Notes: generated by a model not told the origin, from the letters alone. A DNA stretch of 35,647 nucleotides from Rhodococcus aetherivorans (GCF_011058165.1 NZ_JAALEG010000067.1:1-35647), one strand, 5' to 3'. Numbered from the stretch's first letter, positions 25,231 to 33,877 are shown. Numbers and translations are program-made.

Positions 25231-26234
25231 CTGCCGCAACCGAATTCGAGGTGCTCCCGGAACGCGTCGCGCGGTTCCCGTTCCCCTTCCCGCGGGACAC
25301 CTACCGGTACAGCACCAACGTCGAGCCGGCCGGGACCCGCGCGGACACGGCGGCCGGCGGCTGGGGTGAGCACCCGGTCGACATGGACGGCTTCCTTCTC
25401 GACGAACTCGCCGAACGACGGCGCGTGCTCGACGCCGACCCGAGCCGCTTCCAGGCGCTCGGGCACATGGAGGTCGCGCAGTGGGACGCGATGCTCACCC
25501 TCATGAAGATGCTGGCCGAGGCATACCCTCAGACGTTCGCGCTCGACCGTGACGGCACCGTCCGGCGGTGGAGCAACCGCGCCCTCGACCTCGAGCAGGC
25601 GTTCGTCTACGGGCAGTCCGCCACCCTGCCCGAGCCGCCGCTGCTGTACATCGGCCGGCAGATCCAGGAGGACGTCGTGCTGCTCGATCAGCGCGACGGC
25701 GCCCTGTGGGGTGACGCGGGCCTGGTGACGTTCGCCGCGGACTGGTCGCTGCGCTTCGACGTCGGGATGAGCTTCCTGCAGATCCACGGTCCCGTGCCCC
25801 GCATCCACACCGAAGGGGTGATCACCCGCGCCCAGTCCTTCCTCATGGGACTGCACGCCGGGCAACGGTATCGGCGCACCAACTGGACCCTCACCGTGGA
25901 CCGCCGGCTCGACACGGCCACCGAGACGTATCCCGAATGGGGACGCGATCGGCGCCTGCTCGCCGAGGGCCCACTCGACGACGTCGGCCGTCGCCTGCAC
26001 CTGCGGGTCGAGGTGCAGCACCTGATCCGGCTCGGCGCGTCCGGCGCGATCATGTTCCTCATCCGCACCTACCTGCTGCCCTTCGAGGAGATCGCGCTGG
26101 TGCCGGAATGGGCCGACCGGCTCTACCGGGTGCTCGAGGAACTGCCCGAGGACATGGCCGACTACAAGGGCATCACGCGCACCCGCGAACCCGGTCTGAA
26201 GTGGTTGCGCGAGTTCGGAGGTGTGCGGCCGTGA
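25227..26234 (+). CDS. DUF3445 heme-dependent oxidative N-demethylase subunit 1
   Basis: A 335-residue DUF3445 protein, the heme-binding PAS-like catalytic subunit of oxidative N-demethylases such as dimethylamine monooxygenase. Segments shared with the paralogue at 26731 include FPFPRDTYRYSTNVEPA, WSLRFDVGMSFLQIHGPVP, RRTNWTLTVDRRLDT, VEVQHLIRLGASGAIMFLIRTYL and YKGITRTREPGLKWLRE. The expected reaction is removal of a methyl group as formaldehyde with O2 and electrons from the reductase. GTG 25227 overlaps the reductase stop (GTGA), with GGAG at good spacing. The exact heme ligand cannot be named from this sequence alone. Confidence 0.9.
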   Translation: MTAATEFEVLPERVARFPFPFPRDTYRYSTNVEPAGTRADTAAGGWGEHPVDMDGFLLDELAERRRVLDADPSRFQALGHMEVAQWDAMLTLMKMLAEAYPQTFALDRDGTVRRWSNRALDLEQAFVYGQSATLPEPPLLYIGRQIQEDVVLLDQRDGALWGDAGLVTFAADWSLRFDVGMSFLQIHGPVPRIHTEGVITRAQSFLMGLHAGQRYRRTNWTLTVDRRLDTATETYPEWGRDRRLLAEGPLDDVGRRLHLRVEVQHLIRLGASGAIMFLIRTYLLPFEEIALVPEWADRLYRVLEELPEDMADYKGITRTREPGLKWLREFGGVRP

Positions 26235-26707
26235 AGAACTCGGGATTCGTCACCGGTGCGGTGCCCCCGATCGATCCGGGCGGGCGCATCCACCTGCTGT
26301 TCAGCCTCGGCGACTGCGCCGACGCGCGGGCCGCGGTGACGGCCTGGGCGGCGCAGGCACTCGCCCTCGGCCGCGTCGCGACCACGGTGCCGAACGCGAG
26401 CGCGGACGAGGTGTCGCGGCTCGTGCGTGAGGCCCGCGCCGGCGCCCGCGTGCTGATCGCCGGCCCGCGGCGTGAGGCGATGGCCGCGACGGCTGCGGCG
26501 CGTACCGCCGGCGTGCTGCCGTGCGAGATGACCACCTACGTCACCGCCGCCGACGGAGTGTCGCTGTTCTGCCCGCACTGCGCCACCACCCAGTCCGTCG
26601 ACGCCGCTCCCGGGGCGGTCGTCGCCTGCGGTTCGTGCGGCCTGGACCTCGAGATCCGTCCTCATCTGTCGGGACATCACGGCACCTATCTCGGCGCCGT
26701 GGCCTGA
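26231..26707 (+). CDS. DmmA-like zinc-ribbon subunit 2
   Basis: A 158-residue second DmmA-like protein with the same plan as that at 23723: an alpha/beta N-terminal half (RVLIAGPRREAM) and a four-cysteine ribbon, Cys114-x2-Cys117 and Cys133-x2-Cys136, ending HLSGHHGTYLGAVA. Overall similarity to copy 1 is modest outside the ribbon, so the duplication is old. GTG 26231 overlaps the stop of the first heme subunit (GTGA), with GGAGG upstream. It is placed between the two DUF3445 genes, making a second DmmA-heme pair. Confidence 0.8.
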   Translation: MKNSGFVTGAVPPIDPGGRIHLLFSLGDCADARAAVTAWAAQALALGRVATTVPNASADEVSRLVREARAGARVLIAGPRREAMAATAAARTAGVLPCEMTTYVTAADGVSLFCPHCATTQSVDAAPGAVVACGSCGLDLEIRPHLSGHHGTYLGAVA

Positions 26708-26730
26708 CCCGCCATCGGAAAGGAACCTTC

Positions 26731-27738
26731 GTGACCACTTCCGTCGTCAGCGACCTGTCCTGCCTGCCGTGGCCTTTCCCCGAGGGCGACAGGACGTTCC
26801 GTTACGCCGTGAACGTCGAACCGGCGCCGCGCCGCACCGAGACCGCCGCCGGGGCCTGGGGCGAGCGCATCGTCGACCTGGGCAAGAGCCACGACGAGTA
26901 CGTCGAGATGATGCGGTTGCGTCGCTCGATCGTCGAGGCCGACCCCGGGCGCGTGCAGATGCTGCCGCACATGACGCCGGCGTGCTGGGACCTGATGCTC
27001 TACTACATGCGCGACATGGCGGCCTCGTTTCCCGACGTCATGCATCTCGACGTCGAGAACGGCGGATACCGCTGGCGCAACGACCTTCTCGGAATCGATC
27101 AATGGTTCGTGCCGGGGGATTCGGGCACCCTGCCGGAGCATCCGCTGGTGTTCATCGGGTGTCAGCTGCCCGACGACGTGCTGCTGGTGACCGAGCGCGA
27201 CGGGCACCTGTGGTTCGACGCGGCGCTGGTCACGTCGTCCGCCGACTGGTCCGTCAAGTTCGACATCGGCATGAGCCTGCACGAGATCCACCGGCCCGTT
27301 CCCGGCCTGACCCCGAACGGGGTGACCGACCGCGCCGAGCAGTTCATGCGGCGCCTCACCACCGAGCGGCCGTACCGGCGGGTGAACTGGACCTTCTCCG
27401 CGGTCGGTTCGCGGCGCCGGGACACCAGCCTCGAGACGATGCCCGAGTGGATGGACGACATGCCGCGGCTGATCGCCGAACGCGACTGGGGCCGCATCCA
27501 GTTGCGCATCGAACTCGAGCACCTGATCCGCCTGCCGATGACGGGGGCGCTGGTGTTCAACATCCGCACCTACATGGCACCGCTCGAGGAGATCGCGCAG
27601 GTCCCGGCGTGGGCCGAGCAACTCGCCGACATCGTCGAGGAACTGCCCGCCGAGATCGCCGCGTACAAGGGCATCGACTCCTACCGCATGCCGGCGATGG
27701 CCTGGCTGCGCGAGCGGACGCGCGCCCGGGCCGCGTAG
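26731..27738 (+). CDS. DUF3445 heme-dependent oxidative N-demethylase subunit 2
   Basis: A 335-residue paralogue of the heme subunit at 25227, of identical length. It keeps FPEGDRTFRYAVNVEPA, WSVKFDIGMSLHEIHRPVP, RRVNWTFSAV, IELEHLIRLPMTGALVFNIRTYM and YKGIDSYRMPAMAWLRE. The differences are spread along the chain, so it is a diverged copy rather than a recent duplicate. It may form a hetero-complex with copy 1 or act on a different methylated amine. GTG 26731 follows AAAGGAACC. It is the last gene of the operon; I see no clear terminator before the next gene at 27809. Confidence 0.9.
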   Translation: MTTSVVSDLSCLPWPFPEGDRTFRYAVNVEPAPRRTETAAGAWGERIVDLGKSHDEYVEMMRLRRSIVEADPGRVQMLPHMTPACWDLMLYYMRDMAASFPDVMHLDVENGGYRWRNDLLGIDQWFVPGDSGTLPEHPLVFIGCQLPDDVLLVTERDGHLWFDAALVTSSADWSVKFDIGMSLHEIHRPVPGLTPNGVTDRAEQFMRRLTTERPYRRVNWTFSAVGSRRRDTSLETMPEWMDDMPRLIAERDWGRIQLRIELEHLIRLPMTGALVFNIRTYMAPLEEIAQVPAWAEQLADIVEELPAEIAAYKGIDSYRMPAMAWLRERTRARAA

Positions 27739-27808
27739 TGGCGCACCGGATTCACCGGCGGCCGGTACGGTGACGGAGGGAGGGTCTCCGGCGAGGGGAG
27801 AAGCGAGC

Positions 27809-28969
27809 GTGCGAGCGTGGAGCGGACCGGTCGACGGCGGCATCGCCGTCCTGGGTGCGGGCCTGAGCGGACTGTCGCTGGCGGCCCATCTCGCCGCCGT
27901 CCCGGCGCGACCCGGCCCGGTGGTGCTCGTCGACGACGGCGCCCGCGACATCCGTGACGCCGGCTGGGCGTTCTGGTCCCGCCGGTCCGGGCTGCTCGAC
28001 GCGGCCGTCTCCGCGCGGTTCGCCCGGATCCGGGTCCATGCGGGCGGACGGGCCCGCACGCTCGGCCTCGGCCGGTACCGGTACGGCGTCGTCCGCGGAG
28101 CCGACCTGGCGTCGGTGGTCGGCGAGGTTACGGACCGAGTCGACGACATCGGGCTCCGCACCGGCCGGGTGACGCAGGTGCACGACGGGGCCCGCCCGCG
28201 TGTCGCCCTGTCCGACGGCACGGAGCTGCACCCCGAGTGGGTCTTCGACGGCCGGGGCCCCGACGCCGACGACCGCGGGACGAGCCCCGATGCGTGGCTG
28301 GACTTCCGCGGGTGGCGGATCCGCACCGAAGCTCCCCTGTTCGATCCCGACGTCCCCACCCTGTTCGACTTCCGCACCGATCAGCGCCGGGCGGCGTCCT
28401 TCGTGTACGTGCTGCCCACCGATACCCGGCACGCCCTCGTCGAGCACACGAGTTTCGCGCACCCCGACGGCGGGCCCGTCGGCACCGCCGCTCACGACGA
28501 GGCGCTCCGGGAGTACCTGGCGGCCGTGCTCGGCGCGGACGAGGACACCTACGTCGTGGAGGCGGACGAGTCCGCGCGGCTGCCGTTGGCGTCGCGGCCG
28601 CCCGCGCGGCGCAGCGGCAACATCGTGCGCATCGGCGCCGCGGGCGGAATGCTCAAGGGCAGCAGCGGATATGCGTACCAGCGGATCCAGTGCGACAGTG
28701 CGGCGATCGCGCAGTCGCTCGCCCGGCACGGGCATCCCTTCGACGTGCGGCCTGCTCCGTCCCGGTTCGCCCGGTACGACCAGGGGCTGCTGCGGGCCGT
28801 CGTCGAGCGGCCCGCGGTGCTCGAGCGCGCCTTCGCGGGGCTGTTCGACCGGTCCTCCGCGGAGCCGATCCTGCGGTTCCTCGACGAGGAGTCGACGTGG
28901 CGCGACGAGGCGGCGCTGTTCGCGTCGCTGCCCGCAGCCCCGCTGCTCAGGGCGATGGCCGGCCGCTGA
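27809..28969 (+). CDS. Lycopene cyclase family protein (CrtL type)
   Basis: A 386-residue flavoprotein. The N-terminal dinucleotide fold has VLGAGLSGLSLAAHL. The WAFWSRR, VFDGRGPDADDRG, DFRTDQ, FVYVLPTDTRHALVEHTSF and AAGGMLKGSSGYAYQRIQ segments are those of actinobacterial lycopene beta-cyclases. It would close the ends of lycopene to beta-ionone rings in carotenoid synthesis at the membrane. GTG 27809 follows GAGGGGAGAAG; GTG 27770 would add 13 residues without a good ribosome binding site. It follows the N-demethylase operon by 70 bases on the same strand, but no functional link is evident. No other carotenoid gene lies in the window. Confidence 0.87.
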   Translation: MRAWSGPVDGGIAVLGAGLSGLSLAAHLAAVPARPGPVVLVDDGARDIRDAGWAFWSRRSGLLDAAVSARFARIRVHAGGRARTLGLGRYRYGVVRGADLASVVGEVTDRVDDIGLRTGRVTQVHDGARPRVALSDGTELHPEWVFDGRGPDADDRGTSPDAWLDFRGWRIRTEAPLFDPDVPTLFDFRTDQRRAASFVYVLPTDTRHALVEHTSFAHPDGGPVGTAAHDEALREYLAAVLGADEDTYVVEADESARLPLASRPPARRSGNIVRIGAAGGMLKGSSGYAYQRIQCDSAAIAQSLARHGHPFDVRPAPSRFARYDQGLLRAVVERPAVLERAFAGLFDRSSAEPILRFLDEESTWRDEAALFASLPAAPLLRAMAGR

Positions 28970-29068
28970 CCGTGCCCGGGTGGTACCGCGCGACCGGCCG
29001 CGGGCGACCCGGTCGGGCCCGGCTCGTTCGATCGGCGAGGTACCGCGCTTCGCCCTAGGGTTGGGCGC

Positions 29069-29956
29069 GTGTCGGACTCGGTGGGCGCAGCGCTGCTGGC
29101 GATCGCCGCGGCCTTGTGCATCGCGGTGGGTACGGTCGTGCGTCAACGCACGGCGGCCGGTGTGCCGGACGACGCCGTGGGCACGCTGGGCCCGATCACC
29201 GCTCTCGTCCGCAACCCCGTGTGGTGGCTGGGCACCGTCGCCGGCGTCGGGGGATACGCCTTCCAGGCCGCGGCGCTCGGCCGGGGCTCTCTGCTGCTCG
29301 TGCAGCCGCTGCTGGTGCTGTCACTCCTGTTCGCGCTGCCACTGGGTGCCCGCCTCGCCGATCGCAGCGTCGGCCGGAGTGAGTGGCTGTGGGCGGCGGC
29401 GCTCACGGGGTCGGTCGCCGTGCTCGTGGTGCTGGGGAATCCCCGGCCGGGACTCGCCCGGGCCGAGCCGCTGCACTGGGTGCTCACCTGTCTCGTCGGT
29501 GCCCCGCTGGTGGCGGCCGGTCTGATCGCCGCCCGGCGGGTGCGCGGCGCGCGCAAGGCGCTGCTGCTCGGCGCCGTGGGCGGCGCCCTGTTCGGGGTCT
29601 CGGCCGTACTGACCAAGGGAGTGGTCGACATCGCGTCCCGCGGTGTGCTGCCGCTCGCCACCGCTCCCGAACTGTGGGCGCTCCTGCTCCTCGCCGCGGG
29701 GGCGGTGACGGTTCAGCAGGCGGCGTTCCAGGCCGGTGATCTGCGGGCGTCGTTGCCCGCCACCACCGTCCTGGAACCGGTCGTGGCGTCGCTGCTCGGA
29801 TTCGTGGTCCTGGGGGAATACCTCGACGCGGACCGCGCCATGAGTGTGGTTCTGGTCACCGCGGCGGCGGTGATGGTGGCCGCGACGGTCGCCCTCGCGC
29901 GGGGCGACGCGGCCGCGTCGTCCCCCGACCAGGCGGTATGTCCTCCGGGGGAATAG
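29069..29956 (+). CDS. DMT-superfamily (EamA-like) membrane protein
   Basis: A 295-residue integral membrane protein with about nine to ten hydrophobic segments and internal duplication, as in drug/metabolite transporters. The second half ends with TTVLEPVVASLLGFVVLGEYL, the typical EamA motif. It belongs to the DMT proteins of unknown substrate common in mycobacteria and Rhodococcus. The start is GTG 29069; no strong ribosome binding site is visible. It stands alone, 99 bases after the lycopene cyclase gene, and a 224-base leader region of whiB3 follows. Confidence 0.8.
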   Translation: MSDSVGAALLAIAAALCIAVGTVVRQRTAAGVPDDAVGTLGPITALVRNPVWWLGTVAGVGGYAFQAAALGRGSLLLVQPLLVLSLLFALPLGARLADRSVGRSEWLWAAALTGSVAVLVVLGNPRPGLARAEPLHWVLTCLVGAPLVAAGLIAARRVRGARKALLLGAVGGALFGVSAVLTKGVVDIASRGVLPLATAPELWALLLLAAGAVTVQQAAFQAGDLRASLPATTVLEPVVASLLGFVVLGEYLDADRAMSVVLVTAAAVMVAATVALARGDAAASSPDQAVCPPGE

Positions 29957-30141
29957 CCCGGCCGGCGGCGCCGCCCACGGTCTCGCGAACCTTCGACAAA
30001 TCTCGCTCTTTGTTGGCATGAATTTCGGTGGCGCGGGGTACTCCCCGGTCCATGAGATCGACGAACCGAGAATCGGCCCTTCGGGGCGGTCCCGGCGCGT
30101 GGATCGAAGTGAGCGAAAGGTCGCAGACTTTCGTCCGGTCC

Positions 30142-30160
30142 GCTCGCACTGCGTGCGAGC
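30142..30160 (+). other. Hairpin in the whiB3 leader
   Basis: GCTCGCAC (30142-30149) and GTGCGAGC (30153-30160) form a perfect 8-bp stem around TGC, ten bases upstream of the AAGGAG ribosome binding site. It could influence translation or be an attenuator. There is no further riboswitch-like structure that I can name in the 29957-30180 gap. Confidence 0.5.
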
Positions 30161-30180
30161 CTGCTGTCAAGGAGAGCCCC

Positions 30181-30474
30181 GTGCCATTGTCACCTCACCC
30201 GCTCCGGCCGACCGTCGATGTCTGGAACTGGCAGATGCAGGGCTTGTGCCGCGGCGTCGACTCGTCGGTGTTCTTCTCGCCCGACGGCGAACGGGGCCGA
30301 GCGCGGTACCAGCGAGAGTCGAAGGCCAAGGAGATGTGCCATCGGTGCCCGGTCATCGAGCAGTGCCGCGAGCACGCGCTCACCATGGGCGAACCCTACG
30401 GAGTGTGGGGCGGGATGTCGGTCTCCGAGCGGGAGAAGTACGTGCAGTCCCGGAGACGGAAGATCGCGAGCTGA
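30181..30474 (+). CDS. whiB3: WhiB-family iron-sulfur transcription factor, WhiB3-like
   Basis: A 97-residue WhiB protein. Four cluster-binding cysteines are at 23, 53, 56 and 62 (GLCRG, MCHRCPVIEQC). The GVWGG beta-turn is at 74-78 and is followed by a basic tail (QSRRRKIAS). The stretch DVWNWQMQGLCRGVDSSVFF and DGERGRAR match mycobacterial WhiB3, which senses redox and NO through its 4Fe-4S cluster and binds the primary sigma factor. The start is GTG 30181 after AAGGAG; the open frame reaches further upstream but without family similarity. It is convergent with the stress phosphatase, sharing a bidirectional terminator. Confidence 0.88.
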   Translation: MPLSPHPLRPTVDVWNWQMQGLCRGVDSSVFFSPDGERGRARYQRESKAKEMCHRCPVIEQCREHALTMGEPYGVWGGMSVSEREKYVQSRRRKIAS

Positions 30475-30486
30475 GCCGGATTTCGA

Positions 30487-30513
30487 CCGGCACCGACCCC
30501 CGGTCGGTGCCGG
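30487..30513. terminator. Bidirectional terminator between whiB3 and the PP2C gene
   Basis: CCGGCACCGAC (30487-30497) pairs with GTCGGTGCCGG (30503-30513) across 5 bases. It lies 12 bases after the whiB3 stop and 2 bases beyond the stop codon of the opposing gene. Confidence 0.8.
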
Positions 30514-30515
30514 GT

Positions 30516-32528
30516 TCACGTCTCCGGATCCCCTGACGGCTCCGGGATGTCGCCGCCGCCGGGGTCGGCCCGGCCGTGGAGTCCGACCAGGCTGAGCACG
30601 TGGTGGGCGGTGCTGCCGGGTGGCGCCACCAACGTGACGGTGGAGTGCTGCTTGGCCGCGCGGTCGCGGGCCGTCGAGAGCAAGGAGACCCCGGCGGAGC
30701 CGAGGTTGGTGACCTCGCTCAGATCCACTGTCACCGACAGCGTTCCGCTGTGGGATACGGCGTCGAGGCACCCCTTGAGGATGGGCGCGGTGTCGATGTC
30801 GATGTCCCCCCGCACCGCGAGACGACCGGGTTCGGTTTCGGCGACGGCGAATTCGGGCGAGACCTCGGGACGGCCGACGATCGCGCCTTCCGTGAACTCG
30901 GTGACGACGCGGGCGCTGCGGGTGAGCCGGAACGTGACCGTCGCGGTCGTGCCCGTGTCGTCGCTGTCGACGACGAGGTCGTCGGCGAAGATCCGGACCA
31001 TCGTGAGCCCGCGGCCGCGGCTGGTCGGTAACCGATGTGGCTCCGGGGTTTTCGCGGGGGTCTTCCAGCGGCCCCGGTCCCGCACGCGGACCCGGAGGCA
31101 GCCGTCGCCGTCGAGCGTCCCGTCGATGTCGACCGGGGCATGCCCGGCGTCGCCGCCGGAATAGGCGTGCTCGACGACGTTGGACACGAGTTCGGAGACC
31201 GCGTGCTCGACGGCCACAGTTCCGGCATGGTCGGCACCGATGCGCACGAGCCATCGCCGCAACGACGTCCGTGCCGACCTCGGTGCCTCCCGGTCGGCGT
31301 GGAGCCGAAGCTGCAGGGGATCCGGCATGGCCGTGCGCTGAGCGGCCACGATGGTCACGTCGTCGCTGTATCCGGTTTCCCGGAGCAGGAATTCGAGGAT
31401 CTCCGCGCACACCCGATCCACCGTCCGGGCGCGCGTGTCCGGGATCGGGAACGACCGGCCGGCCACGCTCAGGGCCGCCCGCTCCGCGAGTTCGGCGGTG
31501 CTCGCCGGCGGGGGCCGGCCGGGGCGCTCGATCAGTCCGTCGGTGTAGAGCAGCACGACGTCGCCGGCGGCGAGGGCGTCGGTGGCGACGGGGAACGTCG
31601 AGCCGGTACCGATCGGCGTTCCGCCCGAGGGTGGGAGGTATCGGACCGCCCCGGCCGGGCTCGCCACCAGCGGCGGGGGATGCCCGCTCGTGCAGTAGCG
31701 GACCCGGCCGGTGGCGGTGTCGAGGACGACGACACAGACCGTCGCGGTGCGGGCGCCGGGGACGTGCGCCGAGAAGGCGTCGAGGGTGGACAGGGCGGCG
31801 GCAACGTCCGCGCCCGCGAGGATCTGCTGGCGCAGCACCGCGCGGAGCTGCCCCATCACGGCGGCGGCCTCGACGCCGTGCCCGACGACGTCCCCGGTGA
31901 TGAGCACGAGTTCGCCGTTCGCAAGGGCCAACGCGTCGAACCAGTCGCCGCCGGCGGCCGTGTCCTCGGCGGCGACCAGGTAGGCGGCCGCCACCTCGGC
32001 CCCCGGCACGACCGGGACGGACGGCGCCAGCAACGCCTGCTGCATCACCGTCACCGCGTCGCGGGCCTGCTCGTACTTCTCCGACATCAGCTGGGCCCGT
32101 GCCTCGGCGCCGCGCCGGGCCAGGACACTGTCGGTCACGTCGGAGGCGAAGAAGAGCAGCCCGGCGACGCCGCGGTCGGGGTCGCGACGGGGGGCGATGG
32201 TGAAGTCGAAGTAGCGCTCCCGGACCACGCCGCTACCGTCGGTATCGATCTGCAGGCGCCACTCCTTGGCGGTCTCGGCGACGCCGGTCGCCGCCACCCG
32301 GTCGAGCAGCTCGAAGAACTGCTGGCCCTCGAGTTCCGGTACGACCTCGCGCACCGGCCGGCCGAGGAGGTCGTCGCGCCCCAGCAGCGCCCGGTAGGCG
32401 GCGTTGGTCGCGACGTACACGTGATCGGGTCCCTGCCACGCGCCGAGGGCGAACGGCAGTGCTTCGAACACGCGGAGAACCGTGTCCGGCTCTCCCGTGG
32501 CCGAGAACAGGTCCTCGCCTTCCGGCAT
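30516..32528 (-). CDS. PAS-PP2C phosphatase-kinase-STAS stress regulator (Rv1364c-like)
   Basis: A 670-residue regulator with four modules. A PAS domain is at about 15-135 (HVYVATNAAYRALLGRDDLLG). A SpoIIE/RsbU-type PP2C phosphatase is at 175-397 (GGDWFDA 193-199, GDVVGHG 212-218, YTDG 328-331, YSDD 387-390). An RsbW-type histidine-kinase-like ATPase is at about 405-535 (ELVSNVVEH 446-454, GRGLTMV 505-511). A STAS anti-anti-sigma domain is at about 560-655, with the likely phosphorylated Ser611 in NLGSAGV. This is the domain order of M. tuberculosis Rv1364c, a one-protein partner-switching module for the SigF-type stress response. There is no membrane segment, so signals are sensed in the cytoplasm. 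ATG 32528 follows GGAGAAGG. Confidence 0.93.
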   Translation of the reverse strand: MPEGEDLFSATGEPDTVLRVFEALPFALGAWQGPDHVYVATNAAYRALLGRDDLLGRPVREVVPELEGQQFFELLDRVAATGVAETAKEWRLQIDTDGSGVVRERYFDFTIAPRRDPDRGVAGLLFFASDVTDSVLARRGAEARAQLMSEKYEQARDAVTVMQQALLAPSVPVVPGAEVAAAYLVAAEDTAAGGDWFDALALANGELVLITGDVVGHGVEAAAVMGQLRAVLRQQILAGADVAAALSTLDAFSAHVPGARTATVCVVVLDTATGRVRYCTSGHPPPLVASPAGAVRYLPPSGGTPIGTGSTFPVATDALAAGDVVLLYTDGLIERPGRPPPASTAELAERAALSVAGRSFPIPDTRARTVDRVCAEILEFLLRETGYSDDVTIVAAQRTAMPDPLQLRLHADREAPRSARTSLRRWLVRIGADHAGTVAVEHAVSELVSNVVEHAYSGGDAGHAPVDIDGTLDGDGCLRVRVRDRGRWKTPAKTPEPHRLPTSRGRGLTMVRIFADDLVVDSDDTGTTATVTFRLTRSARVVTEFTEGAIVGRPEVSPEFAVAETEPGRLAVRGDIDIDTAPILKGCLDAVSHSGTLSVTVDLSEVTNLGSAGVSLLSTARDRAAKQHSTVTLVAPPGSTAHHVLSLVGLHGRADPGGGDIPEPSGDPET

Positions 32529-32625
32529 GCCGTGTACCTTCTCCGGTTTCCGCGGTGAAGCGTCACCTTCAGTTCTATACCCCTCCGGGGCTTCGGTACA
32601 GCGGCGTGCCGGCCGGCCCGGTTCG

Positions 32626-33816
32626 TCAGCGCATCTCTCCGGCCCCGACGTACGGATTGAGGCTGGCGAGCGGTTTGCCCTCGGCGAAACGGGAGTAGCG
32701 GAAGTCGGCGCCGTCGACGGCGGCGTCGCTGCTGATGCCGTCGAGCAGGAGGTCGGCGGCGAGGCGGCCCACGGCCGGGGAGATCTTGTAGCCGTGGCCG
32801 CTGAAGCCCACGAGCAGGAACAGCCCCGGGGCGGGGGACGGCCCGATGACCGGGTTGTAGTCGGGGGTGGTGTCGTAGCACCCCGCGTACGACGAGGCGA
32901 GCCGCGGATCGGGCATGGCCGGCAGCAGCCGGTCCAGCTTCGCGATGGCGGTTTCCACGAACGGGTCGTCGGCGCGATTGACGTAGTCGTCCGGGTCGGC
33001 CCACTCCGGGGTGGAGTGGTCGCTGTTGCCCACCAGCAGGTCCCCGTTGGGCTCGCGCCGGATGTACTGCAGGTTCACCAGGTCGGAGAAGGTGGGGATG
33101 TCCGGGGTGGGTTCGCCCTGGTCGACCAGCAGGAGTTGTTCCCGCTGGGCCCGGATCGGGATGTCCACCCCGGCGGTCGCGCCGAGCGCCGGCGACCACA
33201 CGCCGGTCGCGAGCACGACGGTGCCCGCGTGGATCTCGGAGCCGTCCGCGAGCCGCACACCGTAGACCTCGCCGCCGTCGCGCTGCAGGAGCGAGGTGAC
33301 GGTGGTGCTCTGACGCACTCGCACGCCGAGGGCACGGGCGCGGGTGCCGTAGGCCATTCCGGTCATGTAGGCGTCGCCGTGGCCGCCGAGTGGTTCGTAC
33401 GCGAAGGCCGCGAAGGGATCGAGGGCGATTCCGGGCAGCAGTCGGCGGACCTCGTCGGCGTCGATCGTCTCGACGGGCACACCGAGGGAGCGGTGCATCT
33501 CGACGTTGGCGGCGAGCGGGGCGGTGTTGTCGGGCCCGACGCCGACGACGTATCCGGTCTGCCGGAAGCCGATGTCGGTGCCGAAGATCTGCTCGGCCTC
33601 GGAGAAGACCTGCACGCCGTGCCAGGCCATCGCCGCCAGCGACGGAACGCCGTAGTGGCAGCGGACGATGCCGCTCGACTTGCCGGTCATGCCGGAACAC
33701 AGAGTTCCGCGTTCCAGGACGAGAACGTCGGTTTCGCCGCGCTCGGCGAGGCACCAGGCCGCAGCCAGGCCCTCGAGTCCGCCGCCGACGATGACGATGT
33801 TCGCGGTTTCGGTCAT
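32626..33816 (-). CDS. FAD-dependent amine oxidase (DAO family, sarcosine oxidase beta-like)
   Basis: A 396-residue DAO-family flavoprotein. The N-terminal FAD fold is IVIVGGGLEGLAAAWCLAERG. GKSSGIVRCHYG marks the sarcosine-oxidase-beta-like branch. GGHGDAYMTG, VLATGVWSP and the C-terminal DYNPVIGPS, GLFLLVGFSGHGYKISPAVG are also present. Such enzymes oxidise N-methylated or secondary amino acids. Its leader carries the same motif as the glnT-like and N-demethylase operons, so it may be the missing step that oxidises N-methylglutamate or sarcosine-like intermediates. That is inference. ATG 33816 follows GTGAGGAAGCACG. No alpha, gamma or delta sarcosine-oxidase subunits are adjacent, so it would work as a single-subunit enzyme. 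Confidence 0.88.
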   Translation of the reverse strand: MTETANIVIVGGGLEGLAAAWCLAERGETDVLVLERGTLCSGMTGKSSGIVRCHYGVPSLAAMAWHGVQVFSEAEQIFGTDIGFRQTGYVVGVGPDNTAPLAANVEMHRSLGVPVETIDADEVRRLLPGIALDPFAAFAYEPLGGHGDAYMTGMAYGTRARALGVRVRQSTTVTSLLQRDGGEVYGVRLADGSEIHAGTVVLATGVWSPALGATAGVDIPIRAQREQLLLVDQGEPTPDIPTFSDLVNLQYIRREPNGDLLVGNSDHSTPEWADPDDYVNRADDPFVETAIAKLDRLLPAMPDPRLASSYAGCYDTTPDYNPVIGPSPAPGLFLLVGFSGHGYKISPAVGRLAADLLLDGISSDAAVDGADFRYSRFAEGKPLASLNPYVGAGEMR

Positions 33817-33847
33817 CGTGCTTCCTCACAACTCGCAACAGGGGTGG

Positions 33848-33877
33848 TTTCGTGCTGAGAAACAGTGTTGCACGAAA
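33848..33877. promoter_or_regulatory. Inverted repeat TTTCGTGC...GCACGAAA upstream of the amine oxidase
   Basis: An exact 8-bp inverted repeat (33848-33855 and 33870-33877) with a 14-base spacer, overlapping the shared motif at 33857-33883. It may mark a dimer site or be an incidental feature of the motif. Confidence 0.45.

Noticed and set aside
24235-26731. Frameshifts at the overlaps inside the N-demethylase operon
   Set aside because: Each overlap is a 1-4 base stop/start overlap (TGATG or GTGA) with a ribosome binding site, typical of translational coupling, and each protein is complete.
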